Assembly (NCBI GenBank): GCA_030949825.1
Contig: JAUZSC010000019.1
Location: 44,751-108,750, forward strand
Direction: 5' to 3'
DNA: 64,000 bases
DNA from: Sulfurimonas sp.
GTDB lineage: Bacteria; Campylobacterota; Campylobacteria; Campylobacterales; Sulfurimonadaceae
The notes beneath the pieces were generated by a model. It did not search any database. It saw only the letters and a list, made by a program, of their open reading frames with translations, and was not told the origin of the DNA. This document shows, one piece after another, positions 20,674-30,230 of this stretch (positions are counted from its first letter, which is position 1; each line of letters opens with the position of its first letter). The translations under genes and the position numbers were made by a program.

Positions 20674-22886
20674 AGGGAAACGATTTTAGCACCAAAACCA
20701 CCAAGGTGTTGAGGTGCGTCATCAAATCCTCTCACTCTAGGATGTGCAATAAGAAAGTTCTTCACAGCAAAGGAGAGTTTTCCAGTTCCGATACCATGAT
20801 AAACAATCACTTCATCCCAACCGTTTATAAGAGCATCTGAGAGAAACTTATCAAGCACTTCGCAGGCTTCATCTGCGCGTAAACCATGTAAATCACATTT
20901 AAGTCCTGCTCGTTTTTCTACTTGCACTTTTATCTTTGTTTGTGCTTTCGCTTGTATGATTTGAGTATGTTTGAGATGCGTAGTTTTAACGCGAATGCGC
21001 ATACCCTCAACTTCGATAGTCGCGTCTTTTTTGTCACGCATAGAGATAATAATCCCTTTTTGTGAATGGTATTTAACCTTATCGCCAACTTTAAAATCTA
21101 CATCTTGAACTACTGCTTTTTTTGCATCTGGAAGCTTTTTGTTTGCCTTGTTCATTGCTCTATGAATGGACTGAGAATCTCCAGCCTTTGCTGCAGTTTT
21201 AGCTTCACCTATAGCCACTTCATAACTTCTTTTGAGTGCGTAGCGTTGTTCATCAAGCTCTTTAAAAAGTCTCTCTTTTTCTTCGTCAAGCCCGAGCTCT
21301 TTTTTCTTTAAAGTAGCGATTTTCTCATCAACAAGTTGATGTTTTTTCTTAAGTTCACGCTGAAGCTCAGAGCCTCTTTCGATTAAAAGGCTGAGTTTTT
21401 CAGAATTATCTCCATACACAGCTTTTGCTTCATTAACAATCTTGTTAGAGATGCCGTATCTGCTTGCTGTTTCAAAGGCGTAACTTTTCCCGATGATGCC
21501 TTGCATAAACTCATAAGTAGGTTTTCTTTGTTCTTCATCATAAATAGCAGCCATTAGCTCAACATCGTCACGGTCAGCCATAAGTGCTGCTAGACGCTTA
21601 TGGTGGGTTGTTACGACTACTTTTTGACCTCTAGCAATTAAGTCATCTAAGATAACTTTAAAAAGTGCTGCTGCCTCGTCACTGTCTGTTCCTAGCTCAA
21701 TCTCATCAACACCTACCAGTGCTTTGTTTTGATCAAAAATTTTACTAAACTGCTGCATACGACCTGCGAAAGTTGAAATGTCATTTTTTACATTTTGAGG
21801 GTCATCTATAATAGCAAGCACATTTTTAAAAGAACCTATATGCGACTTTTCTTCATTTAAAGCCATCGGAATCATGTACTTAGCCATAAATGCAGATGCT
21901 AGAATAGACTTTAAAAGCATGGTCTTACCACCAGCATTTACACCCGTTACCATCAAGATATTTTTTGAAAAATCGACATGAATTGGCTTTGCATTATGAA
22001 GAGCAGGGTGGATAAATGCGTTGAGTATTATTTTAGAATCATTTTTTGATTTTACAATCTGCAAACTTTTTGCCCTAGCAAATAAAACCCTTGCTTGGTA
22101 GTTGTCAAACTTATCAAACTCTTTGTCTATAAAGTTTATAAAGGGCTGTATTTCTGCAAGTTTACTTGAGAATTCTTTTGCGTAGGTATAAAAAATAGCC
22201 TCTCTTTCTTGCTCGATATAGCGTATTTTTTCTTTTGCTTTTAAAATCGAATCAGGAGATACATAAAAAAATCCACCAGTACTTCTGCCAATAACAGCAC
22301 CTTTAAGAACATGGTTAAAGCCACCTCGTACTAAAAGGCATTCTTCGTTGTTGAGAAAGTGAACCTGTGTATCTACAAGATAGCCTGCAAGTTTGGAACT
22401 TGACATCATGCGTTTGAGTGAGCCACTCATTTCATTTTTATGTTCGCGTATTCTTTGACCTAAGCCAAAGAGGTTTTCGTCAAGATTTTCTTCAAATTTT
22501 CCATCTTTTGTGAAGTACTTTTCTATTTGGGTGAATCTTTCATCGATGATGAATTTACTCATCCATTCACCGATAATTCCATCAAGTTCACGGTTTTTAA
22601 AATAACGAAAATAACGGATAACTTTTACAATCTCAAAAATCTGTTCAAAATTTAGAACACCACGCTTTTTTAGATGCGATTTGATTGTGTGAAATGGCGC
22701 GATTTTAGGAGGAGCGTTAAATTCTATTGCATCAAGTGCTTTTATGTAACGAAAGTGAAGACCTTGGTCACCCTCAATATAAAGAGAACTTTCGCGTGAA
22801 AAAAAGTTTAAAAATGAGTTGATATGTTCGTTTAAGTCAAGTTGGTTTATTAGTAAGTCTAATTTAGATGGTTTGTTTTCTTTCAT
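20670..22886 (-). CDS. mutS2: MutS2 family ATPase/nuclease
   Basis: A 738-residue MutS2. Core helical domain first, then the ATPase with Walker A TGVNAGGKTMLLKSI, Walker B VGVDEIELGTD and VVTTHHKRLAAL, a long coiled coil, and a C-terminal Smr nuclease domain (CDLHGLRADEACEVLDKFL, VIVYHGIGTGKLSFAVKNFL). In Helicobacter, MutS2 suppresses homologous recombination; in other bacteria it has also been linked to ribosome rescue. No mutL or mutS is nearby. The length fits the family. Confidence 0.95.
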   Translation of the reverse strand: MKENKPSKLDLLINQLDLNEHINSFLNFFSRESSLYIEGDQGLHFRYIKALDAIEFNAPPKIAPFHTIKSHLKKRGVLNFEQIFEIVKVIRYFRYFKNRELDGIIGEWMSKFIIDERFTQIEKYFTKDGKFEENLDENLFGLGQRIREHKNEMSGSLKRMMSSSKLAGYLVDTQVHFLNNEECLLVRGGFNHVLKGAVIGRSTGGFFYVSPDSILKAKEKIRYIEQEREAIFYTYAKEFSSKLAEIQPFINFIDKEFDKFDNYQARVLFARAKSLQIVKSKNDSKIILNAFIHPALHNAKPIHVDFSKNILMVTGVNAGGKTMLLKSILASAFMAKYMIPMALNEEKSHIGSFKNVLAIIDDPQNVKNDISTFAGRMQQFSKIFDQNKALVGVDEIELGTDSDEAAALFKVILDDLIARGQKVVVTTHHKRLAALMADRDDVELMAAIYDEEQRKPTYEFMQGIIGKSYAFETASRYGISNKIVNEAKAVYGDNSEKLSLLIERGSELQRELKKKHQLVDEKIATLKKKELGLDEEKERLFKELDEQRYALKRSYEVAIGEAKTAAKAGDSQSIHRAMNKANKKLPDAKKAVVQDVDFKVGDKVKYHSQKGIIISMRDKKDATIEVEGMRIRVKTTHLKHTQIIQAKAQTKIKVQVEKRAGLKCDLHGLRADEACEVLDKFLSDALINGWDEVIVYHGIGTGKLSFAVKNFLIAHPRVRGFDDAPQHLGGFGAKIVSL

Positions 22887-22901
22887 AGTGCGAAATTATA
22901 G

Positions 22902-25403
22902 CTAAATTTCACGCAGTGGCATATCCAAATAATAACCTTGAAGTAGGTCGATGTTAAGTGTACAAACAACATCATAAACTTCTTTAGAATGAACAAACTC
23001 TGCAACTGTTTTCATACCAAGTTTTTTGGCAAAAATAACAATAGTCTCAACAATAAGTCGTGAATTTTCATCTGTGTCAATATTTTTAATAAGCGAACCA
23101 TCGATTTTTAAATAATCTGCCTTAATATTTGCAATATGTTGAAAGTTTGCAAAGCCACTTCCAAAGTCATCAATGGCAATATTGGCACCTAAGCCATAGA
23201 TTTTATCAATAAAATATCTAATCTCTTCTTGGTTTTGCATCTCTTGATTTTCTAAAATCTCTATTGTGAGTTGTTCTGCGATTTTGAACTCTTCTATTTT
23301 TATAAAAAGATAGTCCCGTGTTTGTTTATTTGAGATATCTTCAAAAGAAAGGTTAATACTAAATTTGCATCCATTTTTACAAAAGTAAGTAAAAGTTTTG
23401 TCTATCATTATCTTTGTGATTTGGGGATAGAGCTTTATTTTTTGTGAGATTTCTAAGAATGAATAGGGACCTAATATTTCATCATTGTCTCTTCTTAAAC
23501 GCACGAGACATTCATATTTATCTATTATTTTTGTTTTAGCATTATAGATAGGTTGATAATAAGAAATTATAGTGTCATTATTGATAGCATCTCGAATTGT
23601 TGTTGCCATATTTAAATTTGTTTCATGACTTTTAGATAGCATTAAAGATTTATCAAAAGCAAGGTAGCTAATGTTTTTTCTTTTAGCAAGTTTAAGTGCC
23701 ATATTTGCATTTGCTAAACCCGATCCATCTCCTATGACTTTAGAAGAAGAAGCGCTTACATCAACTCTTATTTGGTGGTATTTATTTGAAATATAATGAT
23801 TCGTTAAGGTTTGAATTAATTTATAAACAAGTACTTCAAGCTCTTTAGTTGAATAGTGTTTTTCTAAAATTAATGCAAACTCATCAGCAGGTAGTTTGTA
23901 GGCTATAGCACTTTCTTGTACTGAAAAAACTTCTAAAACACAAGCAAAATCTTTAAGAACACTATCTCCTGTACTGTGACCATAAAAATCATTTACGAGA
24001 TTAAATTCATCTATATTTATCAAAATTAGATCTGATTTAATATGTTGTGAAAGATCATTAATAAGTTTTAAACGATTTGGCAAATTTGTGAGCTTATCAA
24101 AATAGGCTTGTTTATAAATGATATCCGTATTTCTTTTAATTCGTGATTCTAGAGTATTGTTTAGGTTTTCTAATTCGTGAGATATTGTATTTGTTAGATG
24201 TGAAATTATATGAAGAGGATTAGCACTAAAGTGATGTTGATGTATGAGTGCGTTATCAAGTTTTATATCTATTTTTTCTTCGCTTTCAGAGAGTGCTAGA
24301 ACTGTCATACTCTCATTTAAAAGTTGATTGTTATTTTTGCTATGAAAAAACTCTCCATAGGTGAAAAATCCTGAAGTTGGAGCAATATCTGCAAAAGCTC
24401 GAAGTTCTTTTTCTATATGACTTCCCATAAATCTACGCCGTGCCATACACGAATAGATAAAAAAGCTTTCTATGGTATTTTTAGATTTTTCTATAATACT
24501 TCTGAGGTTATTATCTCCACCACGCAGTATAGTCTCAACATTTCCTATTCCAAAGCGAATGCGTTCACCTTCAAGAACATTTCCCGCAAAGGTTAAAGAA
24601 CCATCATCATGTTTAAATAAAACTGCGCGAGCAGTATCTATGCCATTTCTCTCAACGATTAAAGGATACTCAATCCCAACTTGAGGTAATAAAGAAGCTA
24701 ACTCTTCTCCTAGGTACTTCGAATAAAGTTCTACGGCACTCATTCCATCTATCTCATAGACACGATTATCGATGGACTTTGTAACACTGAGTTGTTTACC
24801 TATTGGCATCCAGTCAAAACTATAGTTCGTAGTAACTTCTAAGACATCACTGTTAAGTGCAACTGCGATTGCTCCATTTGAACTTGCATAGTCTTTGTCA
24901 AATACATATGTTTTACTAAGTGCTCCATTATCTCCAGCCATACCACCGGATATGGTTGTATTTCCTGAAAATGAATTGATTCCTTTGATATACTCTTCGC
25001 CATTAGTATGTGTCCCATCACTAAAAGTAATCAGTACTTTTGTGTCATGGCTGATTAGATGTGAAGCGAGCATATAGCCAGATTTAAAATAATCATGATA
25101 ACTATCATCATGGTCCATGATTAGTGATTTAAGCGTAGTGTACTTAAAAAATAAAAATACTACGAGGCTAGTATCTTTAATATGAACCGAGTCAGCATCA
25201 ATGATTCCATCACTTGTACTTCCAACAAGTGTTGCTTTAGGAAAATTTACTTTGAAGTATTCTTGGAAGGAATGGATTAAAGTTATATCGGATGCGCCAC
25301 AGAAAAGTTGGATCAAAAGTTTAGAGTCATCTTTAATCGAATGCTCTTGAACTAAATCATTAATATCATTTGCGCTAATTATATCTCTGCTGTATGTCTT
25401 CAT
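22902..25403 (-). CDS. FIST-GGDEF-EAL signalling protein
   Basis: An 833-residue soluble protein. Residues ~1-390 are FIST N and C sensory domains (LLIQLFCGASDITLIHSF, ATLVGSTSDGII, GMAGDNG, FIYSCMARRRFMG), thought to bind small ligands such as amino acids. A GGDEF domain (~435-590) has a degenerate motif, KLPADEFAL, so cyclase activity is unlikely. The EAL domain (~600-830) keeps YECLVR, FSINLS, IEILE, AIDDFGSGFANF, LKIDGSLI, VAEFVHS and LLQGYY, consistent with an active c-di-GMP phosphodiesterase tuned by the FIST input. It is 15 bases from mutS2. Confidence 0.88.
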   Translation of the reverse strand: MKTYSRDIISANDINDLVQEHSIKDDSKLLIQLFCGASDITLIHSFQEYFKVNFPKATLVGSTSDGIIDADSVHIKDTSLVVFLFFKYTTLKSLIMDHDDSYHDYFKSGYMLASHLISHDTKVLITFSDGTHTNGEEYIKGINSFSGNTTISGGMAGDNGALSKTYVFDKDYASSNGAIAVALNSDVLEVTTNYSFDWMPIGKQLSVTKSIDNRVYEIDGMSAVELYSKYLGEELASLLPQVGIEYPLIVERNGIDTARAVLFKHDDGSLTFAGNVLEGERIRFGIGNVETILRGGDNNLRSIIEKSKNTIESFFIYSCMARRRFMGSHIEKELRAFADIAPTSGFFTYGEFFHSKNNNQLLNESMTVLALSESEEKIDIKLDNALIHQHHFSANPLHIISHLTNTISHELENLNNTLESRIKRNTDIIYKQAYFDKLTNLPNRLKLINDLSQHIKSDLILINIDEFNLVNDFYGHSTGDSVLKDFACVLEVFSVQESAIAYKLPADEFALILEKHYSTKELEVLVYKLIQTLTNHYISNKYHQIRVDVSASSSKVIGDGSGLANANMALKLAKRKNISYLAFDKSLMLSKSHETNLNMATTIRDAINNDTIISYYQPIYNAKTKIIDKYECLVRLRRDNDEILGPYSFLEISQKIKLYPQITKIMIDKTFTYFCKNGCKFSINLSFEDISNKQTRDYLFIKIEEFKIAEQLTIEILENQEMQNQEEIRYFIDKIYGLGANIAIDDFGSGFANFQHIANIKADYLKIDGSLIKNIDTDENSRLIVETIVIFAKKLGMKTVAEFVHSKEVYDVVCTLNIDLLQGYYLDMPLREI

Positions 25404-25504
25404 TAGAACTATGATATATCTAAAAGAGCAAAAATATGTTAATTAATTGCTTGTTTAAATGATTTTTATGAAAATGTAACTTTTTGTTACAAAAAACTCA
25501 TTTT

Positions 25505-25834
25505 TTACTCACAACTTGATGCTGAAATCATTTGCCCTGCATTGCTAGTATTATCTTTACCTATAAATGTATAGGTTCCAACACTGAGTGTATAGTTAGT
25601 GGAATTTACTTCAAGCCCATCACATTGAAGGGTTTTGCCTTGCTTAAATTGCATTGCGATATCTCTTGTTTTATTACTTTGGTTTTCACTGTATGCATTA
25701 AACATTATGGCAACACCTAAAATTGAAAGGACTATAGTGATTACCCACCATTTTTGAGAAAGAGTTAGCTCCGTTAAGTAATGAAGTGCTAGGTAAAATA
25801 AACCTATAATAAGAATTCCGAAAATATATGTCAT
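25505..25834 (-). CDS. Small membrane protein of unknown function
   Basis: 109 residues with two N-terminal membrane helices (TYIFGILIIGLFYLALHYL and WWVITIVLSILGVAIMF) and a short soluble C-terminal domain containing CDGLEVNSTNYTLSVGTYTFIG and a C-terminal Cys. Not recognised as a known family. The start overlaps the murC stop by one base, so it is probably translated from the murC message. Confidence 0.6.
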   Translation of the reverse strand: MTYIFGILIIGLFYLALHYLTELTLSQKWWVITIVLSILGVAIMFNAYSENQSNKTRDIAMQFKQGKTLQCDGLEVNSTNYTLSVGTYTFIGKDNTSNAGQMISASSCE

Positions 25835-27147
25835 TAGGCAGTTCCTCTGATTTGGTATGTAATATCACCCGCGCCAAAACCGATGATGAGACCTTTGTCT
25901 AAAACTTCTAAGTCTTTGTCGTCTTTAACAACTGTAATTGTATTGTTCGCTCGTGTTATTTTATCTGCCATTGTTAGATTGTAGCTTTTAAATTTTTCTT
26001 CAAAGTCGATATTTTTAGGAGATTCTCCTGCTGACCATACTGGTAATATAATAAGCTCTTGTGCACCCTCAAAACATTTGATAAATGCATCAAGATTGTC
26101 TATAGTGCGAGAATATTTATGTGGTTGCCAAATAGCTGTGATTTTCTCAAAGCCTTTGAGTGCAGCATATTCTTTTACAGACTCAAATGTTGCTTTAATC
26201 TCAGTAGGATGATGACCGTAGTCGTCGATGATTACAGTATTTTCTTGGGCACCAACAATATCAAAGCGTTTTTTGATGCCTTTAAATGTTAAGAGATTAT
26301 CTCGAATATCTTCAATATCCATAGACTCATGCGCTGCCAAAATTGCTAAAGATGCATCGAGTGCTATGTGTTTACCAAATCCCCAAACATCAAAAGAACC
26401 TAAGTCTCGTAACACAAATCGTGTATGTGGTTCATTTTTTATAAGAACAAATTCAATGTCTTTGATCTGAGTACTTGGATAAAGCCATTTTGCTTGTATC
26501 TCATCTTTTAAAGTAGCTAAAAATGGGTCTTCAGCATTCAAGATGCGGCACGAGGCAGAATTTATAAATGTTTTGTAAGAGTCATAAAATAGTTCGTAAT
26601 TATAATCGTAATATTCCATGTGTTCAGGTTCTGCGTTGATTACAATAGCGCAGTGTGGGTTGCTGTTTAAAAAACTCCCATCACTTTCATCTGCTTCAAA
26701 AAGCATGGTGTCTGTTGTTTCATCGTAGCGTACATTTGAGCCAAACGCCTTTGACTCTGCTCCAATAATGGCGCAACCTTGCATGATGGCAGCAAGAATT
26801 GCAGTAGTTGTACTTTTTCCATGCGCTCCAGCTACAGAGTAAACTTTTCTATCGTTTAAAATCATAGGAAGTGCTTCTCTACGGGCAAGTACTTCTATAC
26901 CTTTTTCTTTAGCAGCTATAATCTCAGGATTATCAGGTCGAATAATAGCAGAATGTACCACAAAGTCTTGGTTCGTAACAGCAGAACTTAAATGGGGAAC
27001 ACTTACAGTAATACCCATGCTACGGAGTTTTTTAATGGTGAGTGAATCTGAAATATCTGAACCAGACACTTCATGCCCTCGGTACTTCATATACTGCGCT
27101 AAACCAGAAATTCCTATACCACCGATACCAATAAAGTGAATTTTCAT
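25834..27147 (-). CDS. murC: UDP-N-acetylmuramate--L-alanine ligase
   Basis: Adds L-alanine to UDP-MurNAc, the first amino-acid step in peptidoglycan precursor synthesis. Motifs: N-terminal HFIGIGGIGISGLAQYM, P-loop VAGAHGKSTTTAILAAI, FEADESDGSFL, VINAEPEHMEYY and DDYGHHPTEIKAT. 437 residues, typical for the family. It sits in a minus-strand group with the unknown 27151-27657 gene and dapC, another cell-wall precursor gene (meso-diaminopimelate). Confidence 0.96.
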   Translation of the reverse strand: MKIHFIGIGGIGISGLAQYMKYRGHEVSGSDISDSLTIKKLRSMGITVSVPHLSSAVTNQDFVVHSAIIRPDNPEIIAAKEKGIEVLARREALPMILNDRKVYSVAGAHGKSTTTAILAAIMQGCAIIGAESKAFGSNVRYDETTDTMLFEADESDGSFLNSNPHCAIVINAEPEHMEYYDYNYELFYDSYKTFINSASCRILNAEDPFLATLKDEIQAKWLYPSTQIKDIEFVLIKNEPHTRFVLRDLGSFDVWGFGKHIALDASLAILAAHESMDIEDIRDNLLTFKGIKKRFDIVGAQENTVIIDDYGHHPTEIKATFESVKEYAALKGFEKITAIWQPHKYSRTIDNLDAFIKCFEGAQELIILPVWSAGESPKNIDFEEKFKSYNLTMADKITRANNTITVVKDDKDLEVLDKGLIIGFGAGDITYQIRGTA

Positions 27148-27150
27148 ATA

Positions 27151-27657
27151 TTACTCCGCTTTTTCTTTTTTAACATCAAGCAAATCTTGTGCCTTTTTTG
27201 TAAAGCAAGAGATATAAAAAGTATTTGCTTCTTGCGTTTTATCCATGTCGGTATATTCGTCTAAAAAAGTATCAAGAGAAATACTAGCTTCTGAGGCTTT
27301 TTGATGGTATTTTAAAGCATGTGTAAAAGACTTATCTTTAGTAAGCCCTCCAAGAACTTCAAACAAGGCACTTGCATCTTTGGGACTTCCACCATGGTAA
27401 TGCTCCATCGCGTATTCATAAAGCGCTCGAAGTGTTGCAAAGTCTTGGGTGTCTTTCATATCTAAGCTACTACAAGATTCCAATGTATTTGTTAAGTTCT
27501 CTAAGGCAAGGTCTAAAATATTTGCAAAAAATCCACTTAATGTGTCCTCATCAAAAGTTTCAAGTGCTTCCTCTTGAAGTACATAGAGTGTCGCTATATC
27601 TGCATTTGTTTGTGCTTCTAATACTTTTGCTTTTAAAGTGTCTATTTTATTGCTCAT
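27151..27657 (-). CDS. Conserved-looking helical protein of unknown function
   Basis: 168 residues, acidic, predicted all-helical, with no signal peptide or membrane segment. Sequence includes ALYEYAMEHYHGGSPKDASALFEVLGGLTKDKSFTHALKYHQKA, which suggests TPR/SEL1-like helical hairpins but no clear repeat. It lies between dapC (11-base overlap) and murC (3-base gap), so co-expression with cell-wall genes is likely. Function not known. Confidence 0.6.
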   Translation of the reverse strand: MSNKIDTLKAKVLEAQTNADIATLYVLQEEALETFDEDTLSGFFANILDLALENLTNTLESCSSLDMKDTQDFATLRALYEYAMEHYHGGSPKDASALFEVLGGLTKDKSFTHALKYHQKASEASISLDTFLDEYTDMDKTQEANTFYISCFTKKAQDLLDVKKEKAE

Positions 27658-28789
27658 TTAAACATTCCTTGATTCGAGTGAGGGCATCTCTCGTTTTGTC
27701 TTCTGATTCTACAAGTGCAATTCTTACAAAACCTTTTCCTGGATTTTCGCTCGATGAACCTTCTCGTGCTAAATACTCACCAGGAAGAACTTTTACATTG
27801 TAGTTTTCATAAAGTTTTTTAGTAAATTTTATGGGATTTTTAACTTCAAACCAAAGATAAAAAGTTGCCATTGGAATGGCAGTTCCTAAAATCTCTTGGG
27901 CTATTTCAAAGTTCTTTTTATAGATTTTTCTTGAAATATCAACATGATCTTCATCTAACCATGCAGCAGCAGCTGCACTTTGAAGAGGAAGTGGTGATGC
28001 ACAGCCAACATAAGTTCTGTACTTCATGTACTCTTTTAAAATATTTGCATCGCCTGCTATAAAACCATTTCTAAGTCCTGGAGCAGATGAGCGTTTTGAA
28101 ATTGAGTTGATGACTAGGATATTTTTAAATGTAGAATTGCCTGCGTAGATAGATGCTTCAAGTAATGATGGAATTTTTGCATCTGTATAAATTTCACTGT
28201 AACATTCGTCATTGAGTAAAACAAAATCATGTTTTATGCTTAAATAGACCCACTCTGCTAATTCCTTGAGAGTTAAAACACAAGAGGTAGGGTTGTTTGG
28301 AAAGTTTAAAATAACTAAGTCGCATGTAGCTAATTCTTCTTCGTTTATCTCAGGTTTAAAGTTGTTTTCTTTGTTAAGATTTAAGTGAATGATTTTTGAA
28401 CGCGTGGCAATAGCAGCACCCTCGTAAATCTGATAAAATGGATTTGTAAAAGCCATTACAGGTTCTTTTTTGTCAAAAAGTAGAAACTGGGGAAAATTAA
28501 ACAGCACTTCTCGTGTTCCAAATGTTGGAATAATCTGCGCATCACTAAGCGCTACACTAAATCTACTTTTTACAAATCTTCTTTGTGCATCTCGAAGGAT
28601 TGCTTCTCCAGAAGATTTAGGGTACTTTTGAAGTAAGTTTGTGTTGTCTTTTAGTGCATTTTGGATAAACTTAGGTGTAGAAAATTGAGGTTCTCCAATG
28701 GTTAAAGCAGATGCTTTATAGTTATTATTGGGAATGATGTTTTTTAGTAAATTGTTTAGTTTTTCAAATGGATAGGGTTCAAAAGTCAT
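27647..28789 (-). CDS. dapC: Succinyldiaminopimelate transaminase (class I/II aminotransferase)
   Basis: A PLP aminotransferase of 380 residues. Fold type I features: SKRSSAPGLRNGF with the PLP lysine, NFPNNPTS, NDECYSEIY and an Arg near the C-terminus (FVRIALVES). The N-terminus LTIGEPQFSTPKFIQNAL matches the DapC type used by Campylobacterota to transfer an amino group to N-succinyl-2-amino-6-oxopimelate in lysine/diaminopimelate synthesis. Substrate assignment rests on family recognition and on the murC neighbour. It is divergent from the membrane-protein gene at 28849. Confidence 0.82.
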   Translation of the reverse strand: MTFEPYPFEKLNNLLKNIIPNNNYKASALTIGEPQFSTPKFIQNALKDNTNLLQKYPKSSGEAILRDAQRRFVKSRFSVALSDAQIIPTFGTREVLFNFPQFLLFDKKEPVMAFTNPFYQIYEGAAIATRSKIIHLNLNKENNFKPEINEEELATCDLVILNFPNNPTSCVLTLKELAEWVYLSIKHDFVLLNDECYSEIYTDAKIPSLLEASIYAGNSTFKNILVINSISKRSSAPGLRNGFIAGDANILKEYMKYRTYVGCASPLPLQSAAAAAWLDEDHVDISRKIYKKNFEIAQEILGTAIPMATFYLWFEVKNPIKFTKKLYENYNVKVLPGEYLAREGSSSENPGKGFVRIALVESEDKTRDALTRIKECLNEQ

Positions 28790-28848
28790 GTTTTTTTCAC
28801 TTTGTTAAATTAATGCAATTATATCCAAAATCTTTTATAGGCACATTA

Positions 28849-29721
28849 ATGAGAATATTTTTAACACTTTTTTTACTTTTTATTGTTAGTTTTAGTTTTT
28901 ACTTAGGAGCATATACTGTTCAAAGTGAGGTAATGAAAAATGCAGTTTCTGCCTTTGCTATGGCTAAAGGATTAAATGCGATAATCTCCGTAGTCCAAGG
29001 AACAGAATTTTCTGCTGCACCATTAGGTTTAGGTTTAAGCATAAGTATTGGAGAAGTTTTAGACCCGTTTAATGATATGGTTGAACGATTTTCTCTAGTA
29101 ATGCTTGCTTCAATCGTTTCATTAGGGGTTCAAGAACTTCTTTTAGAATTAAGTTCTAAAATGTTTTTACAAGTTGCACTTGCTCTGAGTGGAGTTATGG
29201 CACTTGTATTTATCTGGTCGCAAAATATGAGAAAAAATATTTTCTTTGTTTTAACGATTAAAATATTTTTTCTTGTTCTGATTTTACGCTTTGGAGCCTT
29301 GTTTTTCAGCATTTCATCTGAGTATTTTTACCATACAATGCAAGAAAGTAAATATGAGGTATATATGAGTGATATTAATGTGACTAAAAATAAACTCGAT
29401 GCAATCAAAGAAGAAAGTAAATCAGTAAAAAATATTCAAGTAAAAGAAGATAATGTAGATGAGGGTATCTTAAGCGGAATAAGTGATTATTTTGATGAGA
29501 AAATAAATAACTTAAAGTTCTCCCTTCCTGAATTAAATGTGTCTAAAAAATTAGAGCTATTAGAAAAGGATATCCAAAGTGCCTCAAATAATATTATCCA
29601 CTTAATGACTATGTTTATTATTCAAACAATTTTATTTCCTCTACTCTTTTTGTGGTTTTTTACATTTCTTGTAAAACTTATTTTTAATATAAAGATTAAT
29701 TATGATATACTTCAAAAATAA
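28849..29721 (+). CDS. Membrane protein of unknown function
   Basis: About 290 residues. I start at the ATG at 28849, directly before a hydrophobic segment (IFLTLFLLFIVSFSFYLGAY); the same frame is open further upstream, where it would overlap dapC. There are about five membrane segments: the N-terminal one, SLVMLASIVSLGVQELLLEL, MFLQVALALSGVMALVFIW, IFFVLTIKIFFLVLILRFGALFF and, near the C-terminus, MFIIQTILFPLLFLWFF. A long polar loop (~170-255) probably lies outside the membrane. No family recognised. The cytochrome c gene follows 20 bases later on the same strand. Confidence 0.65.
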   Translation: MRIFLTLFLLFIVSFSFYLGAYTVQSEVMKNAVSAFAMAKGLNAIISVVQGTEFSAAPLGLGLSISIGEVLDPFNDMVERFSLVMLASIVSLGVQELLLELSSKMFLQVALALSGVMALVFIWSQNMRKNIFFVLTIKIFFLVLILRFGALFFSISSEYFYHTMQESKYEVYMSDINVTKNKLDAIKEESKSVKNIQVKEDNVDEGILSGISDYFDEKINNLKFSLPELNVSKKLELLEKDIQSASNNIIHLMTMFIIQTILFPLLFLWFFTFLVKLIFNIKINYDILQK

Positions 29722-29741
29722 GAAATAAAAAAGGAAGAAAT

Positions 29742-30229
29742 GTGAAAATAATAGTATCAATAATAGTAGCGTTATTTGTAATTGGATGTAGTTCTGAAGA
29801 TGTAAAAGAAGTAATATCTGAGCCTGTATCATTTGAAGTAAAAGATGGTTTTGCTGTAGTTAAAGAAACTGAAGATAAGAAGAACACAACTAAAATAGCA
29901 GAAAAAATTAAAGAAAAAAACAAAAACTTTAGTAAGTTCAGTTCAAGACTCAACAGCTTATATTGTAGATGCTGTTAAACCTGAAAAAATTGATGCTGCG
30001 TTATTGTATGCAACATGTAAAGGTTGTCATGGCGCTAATGCTGAGAAAAAAGCACTTGGAAAATCAGAAGTAATCAAAGGCTGGAACGAACAAAGAATCA
30101 TTGATGCTTTAAATGGTTATGCTGATGGTACTTACGGTGGAGCTATGAAAGGCATGATGAAATCACAGGTAACTAAATTTGATAAAAAAAGAGATAGAAG
30201 CCTTAGCTAAACATATCTCTAAGCTTTAA
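29742..30229 (+). CDS. c-type cytochrome lipoprotein (two homopolymer frameshifts)
   Basis: A small exported monohaem cytochrome c, about 162 residues when repaired. Lipoprotein signal with lipobox VIGCSS, a charged linker, then a cytochrome c domain starting AALLYATCKGCHGANAEKKALGKS (haem site CKGCH) and the likely axial Met in GGAMKGMMKSQ. It should carry electrons in the periplasm. The frame breaks at A7 (29914-29920) and A7 (30184-30190); six bases each restore KEKTKTLVSSVQDSTAY and FDKKEIEALAKHISKL with a stop at 30229. It is convergent with the ThiF-like gene, which ends two bases later. Confidence 0.85.
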
Positions 30230-30230
30230 T

